From Geodermatophilus aquaeductus (GTDB lineage Bacteria > Actinomycetota > Actinomycetes > Mycobacteriales > Geodermatophilaceae), in the NCBI RefSeq assembly GCF_900182545.1, contig NZ_FXTJ01000008.1, positions 180,668 through 244,667 on the forward strand: DNA of 64,000 nucleotides, given 5' to 3'. This document shows positions 46,917-56,363 of the stretch, piece by piece. Made by a program: the position numbers and the translations under genes. Position 1 is the first letter of the stretch, and every line of letters begins with the position of its first letter. The notes beneath the pieces are model-generated. The model made no database searches. It was given only the letters and a program-made list of their open reading frames with translations, and was not told the origin of the DNA.

Positions 46917-48092
46917 TCACAGCCCCAGGATCGTGCCGGCGATGATGGTCCGCTGGACCTCGTTGCTGCCCCCGTAGATGGAGACCTTGCGGTAGTTCAG
47001 GTACTGCGGCGTGGCCACCCGGGCCCAGTCGGGCACCTGCGAGCCGCCGTCGGCGAAGGACGCCACCGACAGCGGGCCGGCGATGTCGACCAGCAGCTCG
47101 GTGGCGGCCTGCTGCAGCTCCGAGCCGCGCAGCTTGAGCACCGACGAGGCCGGGTGCGGCTTGCCGTCGGCGGAGTTGGCGACCACGCGCAGCGCGGTCA
47201 GCTCCAGCGCCAGCAGCTCGTTCTCCAGCTCGGCGATCCGCGCGGTCAGGCGCGGGTCCTCCGACAGGGGACGGCCGCCGACGACGACCTCGCGGGCGTG
47301 CGTCTTGGCCTGCGAGATGAGCTTCTTGGTGGCGCCGACGCGGGCGATGCCCACGCGCTCGTTGCCAAGCAGGAACTTGGCGTAGTCCCAGCCGCGGTTC
47401 TCCTCGCCGATGAGGTTCTCGGCGGGGACGCGGACGTCCTCGAAGAAGACCTCGTTGACCTCGTGGCCGCCGTCGATCAGCTGGATCGGCCGCAGCGTGA
47501 CGCCCGGGGTGTCCATCGGGAAGACCAGCATCGAGATGCCGCGCTGCTTCTTCTCGGCGGTCGGGTCGGTGCGGACCAGGCAGAAGATCCAGTCGGCGTA
47601 CTGGCCGAGGGTCGTCCACGTCTTCTGGCCGTTGACCACCCAGTCGTCGCCGTCGCGGACGGCGGTGGTGCGCAGCGAGGCGAGGTCGGAGCCGGCGTCG
47701 GGCTCGGAGAAGCCCTGGCACCACCAGATGTCGAGGTTGGCCGTCTTCGGCAGGAAGCGCTCCTTCTGCTCCTGGTTGCCGAAGGCCGCGATGACCGGCC
47801 CGATCATGCTGGCGTTGAACGCCAGCGGCTCGGGCACGCTGGCCAGCTGCATCTCCTCGCGCCAGATGTGGCGCTGCAGCGGCGTCCAGTCCTTGCCGCC
47901 CCACTCGACCGGCCAGTGCGGCACGGCCAGCCCCGCGGCGTTGAGCACCTGCTGGGCCTGCACGTACTGCTCGCGGGTCAGGTGGCGGTGGGCCGCGATC
48001 TGGTCGCGGATCTCCTGCGGCACCTGGGTGGTGAAGAAGGTGCGCATCTCATCCCGGAAGGCCTCCATCTCCGGGGAAAGCTGCAACCGCAT
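46917..48092 (-). CDS. Acyl-CoA dehydrogenase
   Basis: This 391-residue flavoenzyme has a well-kept FAD site, WWCQGFSEPDAGSDLASLRT with VVNGQKTWTT after it, and C-terminal YGGSNEVQRTIIAGTILGL. It should introduce the alpha-beta double bond into an acyl-CoA. With the 383-residue protein next to it, it probably forms an alpha2-beta2 complex. The promoter region has a 7-bp dyad (48107-48126) and a TetR-like site at 48157. Confidence 0.9.
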   Translation of the reverse strand: MRLQLSPEMEAFRDEMRTFFTTQVPQEIRDQIAAHRHLTREQYVQAQQVLNAAGLAVPHWPVEWGGKDWTPLQRHIWREEMQLASVPEPLAFNASMIGPVIAAFGNQEQKERFLPKTANLDIWWCQGFSEPDAGSDLASLRTTAVRDGDDWVVNGQKTWTTLGQYADWIFCLVRTDPTAEKKQRGISMLVFPMDTPGVTLRPIQLIDGGHEVNEVFFEDVRVPAENLIGEENRGWDYAKFLLGNERVGIARVGATKKLISQAKTHAREVVVGGRPLSEDPRLTARIAELENELLALELTALRVVANSADGKPHPASSVLKLRGSELQQAATELLVDIAGPLSVASFADGGSQVPDWARVATPQYLNYRKVSIYGGSNEVQRTIIAGTILGL

Positions 48093-48156
48093 GGGACCTC
48101 TCTCCTGACGGCGCTGTGACGCCGTCTCGACGTGTTCCCCGACGATCCCACACTCG

Positions 48157-48170
48157 TTACCGATCAGTAG
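48157..48170. promoter_or_regulatory. TetR-like palindrome before the acyl-CoA dehydrogenase pair
   Basis: TTACCGATCAGTAG contains the near-perfect palindrome TAC-C-GATC-A-GTA. It lies 64 bases upstream of the ATG at 48092. Fatty-acid-type TetR repressors use sites of this size. The cognate regulator is not in this window. Confidence 0.4.
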
Positions 48171-48257
48171 ATGCGGCTCGTGCGGGGCGGGGCGGACGTG
48201 TCCGGGCCGCGGACGGCGGCACGGGGTCCGTGCCGCCGCCCGGGGCCGGGGTGGTGC

Positions 48258-49937
48258 TCAGGCGCCGGCGAGCGCGGTCCAGAACGCGCAGTTCGCGTCC
48301 GCGGCGACGTCGACCGGCCCGACCCCGCCGGCCGAGGCGACGTCGAGACCCTGGACGTCGGACGGGTCGGCGTAGCGGTGCCAGGTCGGCACCCCGCGCC
48401 CGTTCGGGTCGCCGGTGGCGGCGAAGGTCGTCCAGTACCGGACCATCGTCGTGGCCAGCTGCTGCTGCTCGGCGGTCAGCCCGTCGCCGAACAGGCCGGG
48501 GAACAGGTAGGGCAGCTCGCCGGCGTGCTGGGCGCCCTCGGGGTAGAGGGCCTGCGGGAAGCCGAACGGCGGGCCGGAGAACTCCAGGAGCGGGTCCGCG
48601 CCCTGGTCGCGGAACTGGTAGGCCCAGACCGGGGTGGTCTCCTCGAGGGTCTCGTGGGCGTCCACGTGCTGGCAGGTCGACAGTGCGCTGCCGGTGTCGC
48701 TGGCGACGGCGGCCAGCACCCGCAGCGGCGAGCCGTACTCCGCCAGCGGGTACCGCTGGGCGACCGCCGGCGCGGCCGCGCCGAACCGCTCGGCCAGGAT
48801 CGCGTCGTGGTTGGCCGGGTCCAGGAACCGGGGCAGCTGGGCCGACGGGATGCTCAGCGGGGTGAACAGCGTGTTCTCGTCCTGCAGGTTGCCGTGCACG
48901 ACCGGCACGCGGTTCCAGGTCCCCGAGGCGATCGCGTCGGCCGGCTGCACCGGCAGGGACGAGCCGCCGACGACGAACGAGCCGCCGCCCGCCGGCCACG
49001 CGCCCAGCAGCGACGGCACCGGGGCGGCCTCGAGGCAGTCGACGACCGCCGGGCCGTCGCCGGTGCACCCGACCGCGGCCGCCACGGTGTCGCCGACCGC
49101 CGCGGCCTCGTCGAGCGTCGCGTACTCCGTCGTGCAGCTGTAGCTCTGCGCGATGGCCTTGTCGAACAGGCCGCGGGCGGTGGGGGAGGCCAGCTGCGCG
49201 CACACCGAGGACGCGCCGGCCGACTCGCCGAAGATCGTCACGTTGCGCTCGTCGCCGCCGAAGGCCTCGATGTTGCGCTCCACCCAGCGCAGGGCGGCCT
49301 GCTGGTCGAGCAGGCCCGCGCTGCCGGAGCCGGCGCTGCCGACGGCAGCCGAGAGGTCGTCCTGGGCGAGGAAGCCGAACGGGCCGAGCCGGTAGTTGAC
49401 CGTCACGACGACGACGTCGCCCTCGAGCGCCAGCTTGCTCGCGTCGTAGCGGTCGCCGCTGCCGGTCCGCCAGGAGCCGCCGTGGATCCACACCATGACC
49501 GGGAGGTCCGAGCGCGCGGCGTCGAGACCGGCCGGGGTGGTCACGTTGAGGTAGAGGCAGTCCTCGTTCGTCGACGAGGTGGGGTTGGTCAGGCTCGACA
49601 CCTGCGGGCAGGGGCTGCCCGGCTGCGTCGCGTCGCGGACGCCGCGCCACGGCTCCACCGGCGCGGGCGGCCGGAAGCGCAGGTCGCCCACCGGCGGGGC
49701 GGCGAACGGGATGCCCTCGAAGACGCGGTAGGCGCGGTCGACGGCCTCCCCGCGCAGCTTCCCGTCGGCGGTGTCGACCACCTTGGGGGCCTGGGCGCCG
49801 TAGGCGGGACCCCCGCCGTTGCCGCCGGGGGCCGCGGCCGCGGGGCCGGCGGTGGCCAGCGCGCCCGCGGTGAGGGCGATCCCCGCGCCGAGCGCGAGCA
49901 GGGTCCGGCGCAGCCGCCGGGGTGGGGATGAGTGCAC
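48258..49937 (-). CDS. Secreted type-B carboxylesterase/lipase
   Basis: This 559-residue alpha/beta-hydrolase has a signal peptide: Arg-rich start, hydrophobic core TLLALGAGIALTAGALATA, then AAAAPGG. The catalytic Ser lies in FGESAGA, the likely Glu in NLQDENTLF, and the His in GAQHAGELPYLF. The oxyanion-hole sequence VWIHGGSWRTG is intact. Length matches the cholinesterase-like family. GTG 49937 is chosen because GGAGGA precedes it. It should hydrolyse extracellular esters. Confidence 0.92.
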   Translation of the reverse strand: MHSSPPRRLRRTLLALGAGIALTAGALATAGPAAAAPGGNGGGPAYGAQAPKVVDTADGKLRGEAVDRAYRVFEGIPFAAPPVGDLRFRPPAPVEPWRGVRDATQPGSPCPQVSSLTNPTSSTNEDCLYLNVTTPAGLDAARSDLPVMVWIHGGSWRTGSGDRYDASKLALEGDVVVVTVNYRLGPFGFLAQDDLSAAVGSAGSGSAGLLDQQAALRWVERNIEAFGGDERNVTIFGESAGASSVCAQLASPTARGLFDKAIAQSYSCTTEYATLDEAAAVGDTVAAAVGCTGDGPAVVDCLEAAPVPSLLGAWPAGGGSFVVGGSSLPVQPADAIASGTWNRVPVVHGNLQDENTLFTPLSIPSAQLPRFLDPANHDAILAERFGAAAPAVAQRYPLAEYGSPLRVLAAVASDTGSALSTCQHVDAHETLEETTPVWAYQFRDQGADPLLEFSGPPFGFPQALYPEGAQHAGELPYLFPGLFGDGLTAEQQQLATTMVRYWTTFAATGDPNGRGVPTWHRYADPSDVQGLDVASAGGVGPVDVAADANCAFWTALAGA

Positions 49938-50076
49938 GAGTCCTCCAGCGTTCCGGCCCGCCACGACGATGTGACCCGGGCCACGGACGGCTGGGACAGT
50001 AGCGCCCGGTGTTTCACGATCGTCACCGGCCCCCCGGGGCCGGGCGGCCCGGGAGGCGGCGGAGCAGGATGGCCCC

Positions 50077-51243
50077 GTGCCGGCCGCTCCGCCCGGCGGC
50101 CGGCTGCTGCTGGCCGCCGTCCTGCTGACCGCGCTCAACCTCCGCGCCGCGATCGCCGCGGTCGGTCCCGTCCTCGACGACGTCCGGGGCGACCTCGGCC
50201 TCTCCGCGGCCGCCGCCGGGCTGCTGACCACGCTGCCGGTGCTGTGCTTCGCGCTGCTCGCGCCGGCCTGCGCCGCCCTCGGCCGCCGGTCCGGACCCGG
50301 GCCCGCCGTCCTCGGGTCGCTGGTGCTGCTCGCGCTCGCGCAGGGGGTGCGCGTCCTCGACGGCCCCCCGGTGCTGCTGGCCGGCACGTTCCTCGCCGGG
50401 GCCGCGATGACGGTGGGCAACGTGCTGCTGCCGGGCGTGGTCAAGGGGTTCGGGCGGCGGGCGGGCACCGTGACCGGCCTCTACACCGCCGCCCTCGTGG
50501 CCGGCGCCGCCGCGGGCGCGGCGTTCACCGCGCCGCTCGCGGCCGTGCTCGGCTGGCGGGGCGCGCTGGCCGCGGAGGGTGTGCTGGCCGTCGTCGCCGC
50601 GGTCGTCTGGGCGGCCGCCGCCCGGCGCGCCCTCCCGGCGGGGACGGCGCCGGCGGCCGCGCGGTCCGACGGGCCGCTGTGGCGCTCGCCGGTGGCGTGG
50701 GCCGTGACGGCGGTGCAGGCGCTGCACTCCACGCTGTACTTCTCGCTCACCGCGTGGCTGCCCACGCTGCTGGCCGACCGCGCCGGCACCGACGCGGCCA
50801 CCGGCTCGGTGGCCGCGTCGGTGTTCCAGGTGCTCGGCATCGCCGGCAGCCTGCTGGTGCCGGCCGTCCTCGCCCGACGGCGGGGACAGGCCGGGCTGGC
50901 GGTCGGCGTGGCCGCGCTGTGGGCCGTGCCCATCGCCGGGCTGCTCGTCGCCCCCGGCGCGTGGCCGGCGTGGGCCGGGGTCGGCGGGCTGGCGCAGGGG
51001 GCGGGGATCGCGTTCGCGGTCACCCTCGTCGTCCTGCGCGCCGCCGACGGCGCGGTGGCCGCCCGCCTCTCGGGCATGAGCCAGCTGGTGGGCTACGGCG
51101 TCGGCGCCCTCGGCCCGGTCGCCGTCGGCGCGCTGTCGGAGGCCACCGGCGGCTGGACGGTGCCGCTGCTGCTCCTGCTCGCCCTGGCCCTCGGCCTGGC
51201 GGCGGCCGGGACGGTCGCCGCCCGGCCGGTCGAGGTGCGCTGA
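50077..51243 (+). CDS. MFS transporter (CynX/NimT-like)
   Basis: This is a 388-residue membrane transporter with about twelve helices, beginning LLLAAVLLTALNLRAAIAAVGPVLDDV. The N-R-A pattern in helix 1 and the LGLSAAAAGLLTTLPVLCFAL segment match the CynX/NimT group, which exports cyanate-like or nitroimidazole-type compounds. The substrate is not known. It is convergent with the DUF3616 gene, with a 13-base gap. Confidence 0.83.
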   Translation: MPAAPPGGRLLLAAVLLTALNLRAAIAAVGPVLDDVRGDLGLSAAAAGLLTTLPVLCFALLAPACAALGRRSGPGPAVLGSLVLLALAQGVRVLDGPPVLLAGTFLAGAAMTVGNVLLPGVVKGFGRRAGTVTGLYTAALVAGAAAGAAFTAPLAAVLGWRGALAAEGVLAVVAAVVWAAAARRALPAGTAPAAARSDGPLWRSPVAWAVTAVQALHSTLYFSLTAWLPTLLADRAGTDAATGSVAASVFQVLGIAGSLLVPAVLARRRGQAGLAVGVAALWAVPIAGLLVAPGAWPAWAGVGGLAQGAGIAFAVTLVVLRAADGAVAARLSGMSQLVGYGVGALGPVAVGALSEATGGWTVPLLLLLALALGLAAAGTVAARPVEVR

Positions 51244-51256
51244 GCCGGCGGCCGGC

Positions 51257-52339
51257 TCAGGGCAGCCGGACGACGTCGGCGAGCACGCCGCCGTCGTCGG
51301 TCAGCCGCGCGGGTGCCGGGCTGTCGTAGACGACGAGCAGCCGGCCGTCCTCCGCCGAGCCGAGCAGGCCGATGCCCTCGGCGTGGTCGTCGCCGTCGCC
51401 GAAGGGCAGGGACAGCTCGCGGGTGAGCAGGTCGCCGCGGACGACGGTCGGCTCCTCCGCCGCGCAGGCGCCGTGCCAGCGGTAGACGTACACCGGCCCG
51501 TCGAGGTCCATCGTGGGCCCGGCGAGCACGAGCAGGTCCTCGCCCTGGGGGCACAGGTCGCGCACGCCGAGACCGGCCAGGCGCAGCACGTGCTTGCGGT
51601 AGCGGCGGCCGTCGGGGAACCGCCGCAGGCGCAGCCGCGCGGGGTCGTGCCGGTCGACCTCGGGCCGCAGCTCGAGGACCACCGCCCAACCGCGCAGCAC
51701 CGGCCCGCGCAGGCCGAGGTAGACGCGCTCGCCGGAGACGGCGATGCCCTCGATGTCGAGGCCGTTGTCCTTGCCGGGGATGGGGAGGAACGGCGCGAGG
51801 TGCTCGTCGTCGGCCAGCAGGTCGCGCAGGTCCTTCCCGCGGGTGCCGAAGACCGCGGCGCCGTGCGTGCCGTCGTCCTTCACCAGCGTGGGCAGCCCGT
51901 CGACGTCGACCACCGGGATGCGCACCAGCACCTGCCGGCGCGGCTGGCCGGTCACCCTCGCCAGGCGGCGCAGCGCGCGGTCGCCGTCGTGCTCGTCGCG
52001 GATGCGGCGCCGCCGCAGGCTGTGCGACCCGACCGCCCACAGCGCGTCGCCGGTGCGGGCGAGCCCCTCGATGTCGGCCTCCTCCTCGACGCCGGGGCCG
52101 GTGCCGCCGGGCAGGGGCACCAGGTCGACGAGGGGGTAGCTGGTCTGGTCGCCGTAGCAGGTGGGGGCGTCGGGGTCGTCGGCGACGAGCCGCTCGATCG
52201 TCGCGGTCTCGTCGCCGGCGACCCAGAGCACCGGCCCGTCGCTGCGGATGGCCGAGAGGTTGGTGTGGGTGGCGCTCTCGCGGGCGGCCGTGCCGAACCG
52301 GAGGGTCACCGTGCGCTCGATCGTCGCGCGGTCGGTCAT
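51257..52339 (-). CDS. DUF3616-domain protein
   Basis: This 360-residue protein looks like a beta-propeller-type DUF3616 protein. It has repeated blade-like strands: ADIEGLARTGDALWAVGSHSLRR, NGLDIEGIAVSGERVYLGLRGP and DHAEGIGLLG near the end. The start is uncertain, because short direct repeats (GGGCTCTGTCGTCAC twice, 52344-52373) lie upstream in the same open frame; ATG 52339 is used. Function is not established. No signal peptide is visible. Confidence 0.75.
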   Translation of the reverse strand: MTDRATIERTVTLRFGTAARESATHTNLSAIRSDGPVLWVAGDETATIERLVADDPDAPTCYGDQTSYPLVDLVPLPGGTGPGVEEEADIEGLARTGDALWAVGSHSLRRRRIRDEHDGDRALRRLARVTGQPRRQVLVRIPVVDVDGLPTLVKDDGTHGAAVFGTRGKDLRDLLADDEHLAPFLPIPGKDNGLDIEGIAVSGERVYLGLRGPVLRGWAVVLELRPEVDRHDPARLRLRRFPDGRRYRKHVLRLAGLGVRDLCPQGEDLLVLAGPTMDLDGPVYVYRWHGACAAEEPTVVRGDLLTRELSLPFGDGDDHAEGIGLLGSAEDGRLLVVYDSPAPARLTDDGGVLADVVRLP

Positions 52340-52435
52340 GGTGGGCTCTGTCGTCACGGGCTCTGTCGTCACGGCCGGGCACCCTGGCACGCGGTCGCCG
52401 TCTCCGGGGGACTCCGGAGCGTCGTACCGTGCGGC

Positions 52436-52819
52436 ATGGATCTCGTCTGTCCCAAGTGCCAGGGCACCATGCGCACCTACGAGCGCAACGGCGTCCACGT
52501 CGACCAGTGCAGCGAGTGCCGCGGGATCTTCCTCGACCGCGGGGAGCTCGAGCGGCTCATCGACGCGGAGAACTCCTGGCACGGCGCCCCGGCGGCCGCG
52601 CACTCCGGGAGCCAGCACGTTCAGCAGCCGCCCCAGCAGCACGGGGCGCCGCAGCAGCACGGGGCGCAGTACCCGGCCGCGGGCGGCGCAGGGCTCGGCG
52701 CCGTCGTCAACGAGGTGCTCGGCGCGGTGCGCGGCTCGTCGCACTCGTCGTCGCACGGCTCCTACGGCTCGCACGGCAAGAAGCGCAAGGAGTCCTTCCT
52801 GTCCGACCTCTTCGGCTGA
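52436..52819 (+). CDS. TFIIB-type zinc-finger protein
   Basis: This 127-residue protein has the zf-TFIIB motif: LVCPKCQGTM and VDQCSECRGIFLDRGELERLID, with two CxxC pairs. A Gln/His-rich linker (QPPQQHGAPQQHG) and a Ser/His/Gly region lead to the final KKRKESFLSDLFG. The family is common and poorly understood, with roles suggested in transcription or metal handling. The TGA stop lies inside the first unit of the 15-bp tandem repeat that follows. Confidence 0.85.
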   Translation: MDLVCPKCQGTMRTYERNGVHVDQCSECRGIFLDRGELERLIDAENSWHGAPAAAHSGSQHVQQPPQQHGAPQQHGAQYPAAGGAGLGAVVNEVLGAVRGSSHSSSHGSYGSHGKKRKESFLSDLFG

Positions 52820-53085
52820 GGCCATCGCGTCTGAGGCCATCGCGTCTGAGGCCATCGCGTCTGAGGCCATCGCGTCTGAGGCCATCGCGTCTGAGGCCAT
52901 CGCGTCTGAGGCCATCGCGTCTGAGGCCATCGCGTCTGAGGCCATCGCGTCTGAGGCCATCGCGTCTGAGGCCATCGCGTCTGAGGCCATCGCGTCTGAG
53001 GCCATCGCGTCTGAGGCCATCGCGTCTGAGGCCATCGCGTCTGAGGCCATCGCGTCTGAGGCCATCGCGTCCGAGGCCGTAGCGT
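52816..53085. repeat. 15-bp minisatellite, 17 perfect units plus one degenerate
   Basis: The unit CTGAGGCCATCGCGT is repeated head-to-tail without spacers from 52816 to 53070, followed by a diverged unit CCGAGGCCGTAGCGT to 53085. The first unit contains the stop codon of the zinc-finger gene and the array ends 8 bases before the RNase Z start. Because 15 is divisible by three, copy changes do not shift frames. Each unit places a TGA in the frame of the upstream gene. The near-perfect copies point to recent expansion. Confidence 0.97.
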
Positions 53086-53092
53086 CGCGGGG

Positions 53093-54010
53093 GTGGGGGC
53101 GCGGGAGCTGGTCGTGCTCGGCACGGCCAGCCAGGCGCCCACCCGCACCCGCAACCACAACGGCTACCTGCTGCGCTGGGACGGCCGCGGCTTCCTGTTC
53201 GACCCGGGTGAGGGCACCCAGCGGCAGATGCTGCTGGCCGGCGTGCCGAGCAGCGCCGTGCACCGGGTCCTGCTGAGCCACTTCCACGGCGACCACTGCC
53301 TGGGCCTGCCCGGGGTCGTCCAGCGCATGTCGCTGGACGGCGTCGCGCACCCGGTCGTGGCGCACTACCCCGCGTCGGGGCAGGTGTTCTTCGACCGGCT
53401 GCGGCACGCCACGCCGTTCGCCGACCTCGCCGACGTCCGGGAGGAGCCGGTGTCGGCCGACGGGGTGCTCGCCGAGGACCCCGCCGGCCGGCTCGAGGCG
53501 CGCCGGCTCAGCCACCCGGTCGAGTCCTTCGGCTACCGGCTGACCGAGCCCGACGGCGTGCGGATGCTGCCCGACCGGCTGGCCGCGGCCGGCGTCTCCG
53601 GCCCCGACGTCGGCCGGCTGCAGCGCGAGGGCGAGCTGCGGGTGGACGACCGCACGGTGCGGCTCGCCGACGTCAGCGCGCCCCGGCCCGGCCAGCGCTT
53701 CGCCTTCGTCATGGACACCCGCATGTGCGACGGCGTCCCCGCGCTGGCCGACGGCGCCGACCTGCTGGTCGTGGAGTCGACGTTCCTGTCCGCCGACGCG
53801 GCGCTGGCCGACCGGTACGGCCACCTCACCGCGCGGCAGGCCGCCCGGGTGGCCGCGGAGGCCGGGGTGCGGACCCTGGTGCTCACCCACTTCTCGCAGC
53901 GCTACCCCGACCCCCGCGCCTTCGAGGACGAGGCCCGGGCGGAGTTCGGCGGCGACCTCGTCGTCGCCGCGGACCTGCAGCGTGTGCCGGTGCCGCCGCG
54001 GGCGGGGTAG
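53093..54010 (+). CDS. rnz: Ribonuclease Z (MBL-fold tRNA 3' endonuclease)
   Basis: This 305-residue metallo-beta-lactamase-fold protein has the first metal motif [13 protein letters not shown] (HFHGDH at 63-68), the N-terminal strands [36 protein letters not shown] with its Asp, and [13 protein letters not shown] with the last His. These are the RNase Z/ElaC landmarks. The GTG at 53093 has no strong ribosome-binding site and lies directly after the minisatellite, so copy number could influence its leader. Confidence 0.88.
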   Translation: MGARELVVLGTASQAPTRTRNHNGYLLRWDGRGFLFDPGEGTQRQMLLAGVPSSAVHRVLLSHFHGDHCLGLPGVVQRMSLDGVAHPVVAHYPASGQVFFDRLRHATPFADLADVREEPVSADGVLAEDPAGRLEARRLSHPVESFGYRLTEPDGVRMLPDRLAAAGVSGPDVGRLQREGELRVDDRTVRLADVSAPRPGQRFAFVMDTRMCDGVPALADGADLLVVESTFLSADAALADRYGHLTARQAARVAAEAGVRTLVLTHFSQRYPDPRAFEDEARAEFGGDLVVAADLQRVPVPPRAG

Positions 54011-54043
54011 GAGGGGGTCCCGTCCCGAACCCGAGGAGCGCCG

Positions 54044-55519
54044 ATGACCCGGTTGACCGCCGCCACGCTGGGCGCCCTGCCGGCGTCGGTGTGGACGCCC
54101 CGCTACGACCGCGCCGCGGTCCGGCCCGGCGTCGTCCACCTCGGGGTCGGCGGGTTCCACCGGGCGCACCAGGCGCTCTACCTCGACCGGCTGCTCGAGG
54201 CCGGCGCCGGTGGGGAGTGGGGCGTCTGCGGCGTCGGCGTGCTGCCCGGCGACCGGCGGATGGCCGAGGTGCTGGCGGCGCAGGACTGCCTGTACACGCT
54301 GGTCGAGAAGCACCCCGACGGGCACCTGACCGCGCGGGTCGTCGGCTCGCTGGTGGGCCACCGGCTCGCGCCCGACGACCCCGAGGCCGTCGTGGAGGCG
54401 CTGGCCGCGCCCGGCACGCGGATCGTCACGATGACGGTGACCGAGGGCGGCTACAACGCCTCCGCGGCGACGGGGGAGTTCGACGCGAGCGCGCCCGCGG
54501 TGGTGGCCGACCTGCAGCCGGGTGCGCCGCCGGCCACGGTGTTCGGCCTGGTCACCGAGGCGCTGGTGCGCCGCCGCGCGCGCGGGCTGGCGCCCTTCGC
54601 CGTCGCCTCCTGCGACAACGTGCCCGGCAACGGCGCGCTGGCCCGGCGCAGCTTCGCCGCCTTCGCCGGGCTGCGCGACGACGCGCTGGGGGAGTGGGTG
54701 GCCCGCGAGGTGCCGTTCCCGTCGTCGATGGTCGACCGGATCACCCCGGTCACCACCGACGCCGACCGCGCCGACCTCGCCCGGCACTTCGGCGTCGAGG
54801 ACGGCTGGCCGGTGGTGTGCGAGCCGTGGACCCAGTGGGTGCTCGAGGACGCCTTCCCGGCGGGGCGGCCCGCGCTGGAGGACGTCGGCGTGCAGGTGGT
54901 CGGCGACGTCGTCCCCTACGAGCTCATGAAGCTGCGGCTGCTCAACGCCGGCCACCAGGTCCTCGGCCACCTCGGCCTGCTCGCCGGGCACACGTACGTG
55001 CACGAGGCCACCCGCGACCCGCTGCTGCGCGAGCTCCTCGTCGGCTACCTGGAGGAGGAGGGGACGCCGACCCTGCCGCCGGTGCCCGGCACCGACCTGC
55101 GCGCCTACCGGGCCGCGCTGGTCACCCGCTTCGGCAACCCGCACGTGCGCGACACCCTCGCCCGGCTCGTCGAGTACGCCTCCGACCGGCTGCCGCAGTT
55201 CCTGTTCCCCGTGCTGCGCGCCAACCTGGCCGCGGGCGGGCAGGTGCGGCGCTCGGCGGCCGTGGTCGCCGCCTGGGTGCAGGCCCTCGAGCGCGACGCG
55301 GACGGGGTCGGCCCGGTCGACGCCCGCCGCGACCGGCTCGTGGCCGCCGCCCGCCGCTCCCGCGAGGACCCGCTGGCGCCGCTGGCCGACCGCGAGCTGT
55401 TCGGTGACCTGGTCGAGCAGCCGCGGTTCACCGGCGCGTACCGCGCGGCGCTGGACTCGCTGCGCACCGAGGGGCCGCGGGCCACGGTCGAGGCACTGGT
55501 CCGCGGGCCGCTGGGGTAG
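54044..55519 (+). CDS. Mannitol dehydrogenase-family protein
   Basis: This 491-residue NAD(P)-dependent polyol/uronate dehydrogenase begins with VVHLGVGGFHRAHQALYLDRLL (NAD fold) and has the catalytic helix KLRLLNAGHQVLGHLG. It also has VASCDNVPGNG and VDRITPVTT, which are family landmarks. Candidate reactions are mannitol to fructose, arabinitol oxidation or fructuronate reduction. GAGGAGC precedes the ATG. No sugar transporter is adjacent, so the substrate is open. Confidence 0.9.
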   Translation: MTRLTAATLGALPASVWTPRYDRAAVRPGVVHLGVGGFHRAHQALYLDRLLEAGAGGEWGVCGVGVLPGDRRMAEVLAAQDCLYTLVEKHPDGHLTARVVGSLVGHRLAPDDPEAVVEALAAPGTRIVTMTVTEGGYNASAATGEFDASAPAVVADLQPGAPPATVFGLVTEALVRRRARGLAPFAVASCDNVPGNGALARRSFAAFAGLRDDALGEWVAREVPFPSSMVDRITPVTTDADRADLARHFGVEDGWPVVCEPWTQWVLEDAFPAGRPALEDVGVQVVGDVVPYELMKLRLLNAGHQVLGHLGLLAGHTYVHEATRDPLLRELLVGYLEEEGTPTLPPVPGTDLRAYRAALVTRFGNPHVRDTLARLVEYASDRLPQFLFPVLRANLAAGGQVRRSAAVVAAWVQALERDADGVGPVDARRDRLVAAARRSREDPLAPLADRELFGDLVEQPRFTGAYRAALDSLRTEGPRATVEALVRGPLG

Positions 55520-55529
55520 CGGGGCAGGC

Positions 55530-56363
55530 GTGGACGACCTCTTCGACGTCGACTGGTTCGGCCTGCTGGGCCGGGAGGTGCTGCGCGAGCGCCGGGCGGC
55601 GCTCATCGCCGAGGCCTGCGCCTGGAGCGTGGGCCTGTCCGACCGGCCGCACCACCTGCGGCGGCGCGGCCGGCTCGTGGCCACCGGCTCCACGATCGGT
55701 GACCGCGCCGCGACCGGTCAGGCGCTGTCGGGGGAGGAGGACGGCCGCATCGAGCTCGGCGACGCCCGCCCCGGCAGCTTCCAGGACGCGCTCAACGCCG
55801 TCGACGCCGACGGCACGCTGTTCGCCGACCGGTTCGACCGCGAGGTGGTCGAGCCGTTCGTGCGCGAGACCTGCCTGGCGGCCGCCGACCGCGCCCGCCG
55901 CACCCGGCCGGCGCAGTGGGCCGAGCTGCTCGACGACCTCGGCGAGGACCCCGCCGACGCCGAGCCGGCCGACGTCGTCCGCGCCGGGGAGTGGGAGGAG
56001 CCGCTGCGCCTGGAGGCCGAGCACCTGGTGCTCGCGGCGCTGGGCCGCACGCCGCTGCTGGAGGTCGAGTCCGAGGGGCTGCCCCTGTCGCTGGTCCGCG
56101 CCGCCGAGGCCGCCACCCGCGCCGCGGCGGCACCGCCGCCGCCGGAGCCCGAGCCGGACGAGGGGCTGGCCGGTGCGCTGTTCCTCGCGCTGGCCGCCGT
56201 CCGGGAGGCCGACCTGCCCTCCCCGGTGCCGCCGGCGCAGGCTCCCGCGCTGGTGACCGTCCTGCTCGGGCAGGGCCTGGAGCCCGAGGAGGTCACCGGC
56301 GTGCTGCCGCACCTGCCGCTGGCCCCCGGCACCGCCGACCGGGTGCAGGGGCTGCTCGGCTAG
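55530..56363 (+). CDS. Hypothetical helical protein
   Basis: This 277-residue protein begins VDDLFDVDWFGLLGREVLRE and is rich in Ala, Leu, Asp and Arg. A hinge PPPPEPEPDEG at about 205-215 separates an N-terminal part from a helical C-terminal part (ALFLALAAVREADLPSPVPP). No signal, membrane helix or catalytic motif was found. The TAG stop overlaps the TAG stop of the convergent pobA gene (shared CTAG). I do not recognise the family. Confidence 0.6.
   Translation: MDDLFDVDWFGLLGREVLRERRAALIAEACAWSVGLSDRPHHLRRRGRLVATGSTIGDRAATGQALSGEEDGRIELGDARPGSFQDALNAVDADGTLFADRFDREVVEPFVRETCLAAADRARRTRPAQWAELLDDLGEDPADAEPADVVRAGEWEEPLRLEAEHLVLAALGRTPLLEVESEGLPLSLVRAAEAATRAAAAPPPPEPEPDEGLAGALFLALAAVREADLPSPVPPAQAPALVTVLLGQGLEPEEVTGVLPHLPLAPGTADRVQGLLG

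Noticed and set aside
52816..53085. CRISPR-like array
   Set aside because: Units are 15 bp and directly joined without spacers, and there is no cas gene. It is a minisatellite.
51257..55693. A minus-strand open frame of more than 1400 codons running through the minisatellite
   Set aside because: Only its left part (51257-52339) is a real gene. The rest is antisense to rnz and the mannitol dehydrogenase gene and is open because of the GC bias and the in-frame 15-bp repeats.
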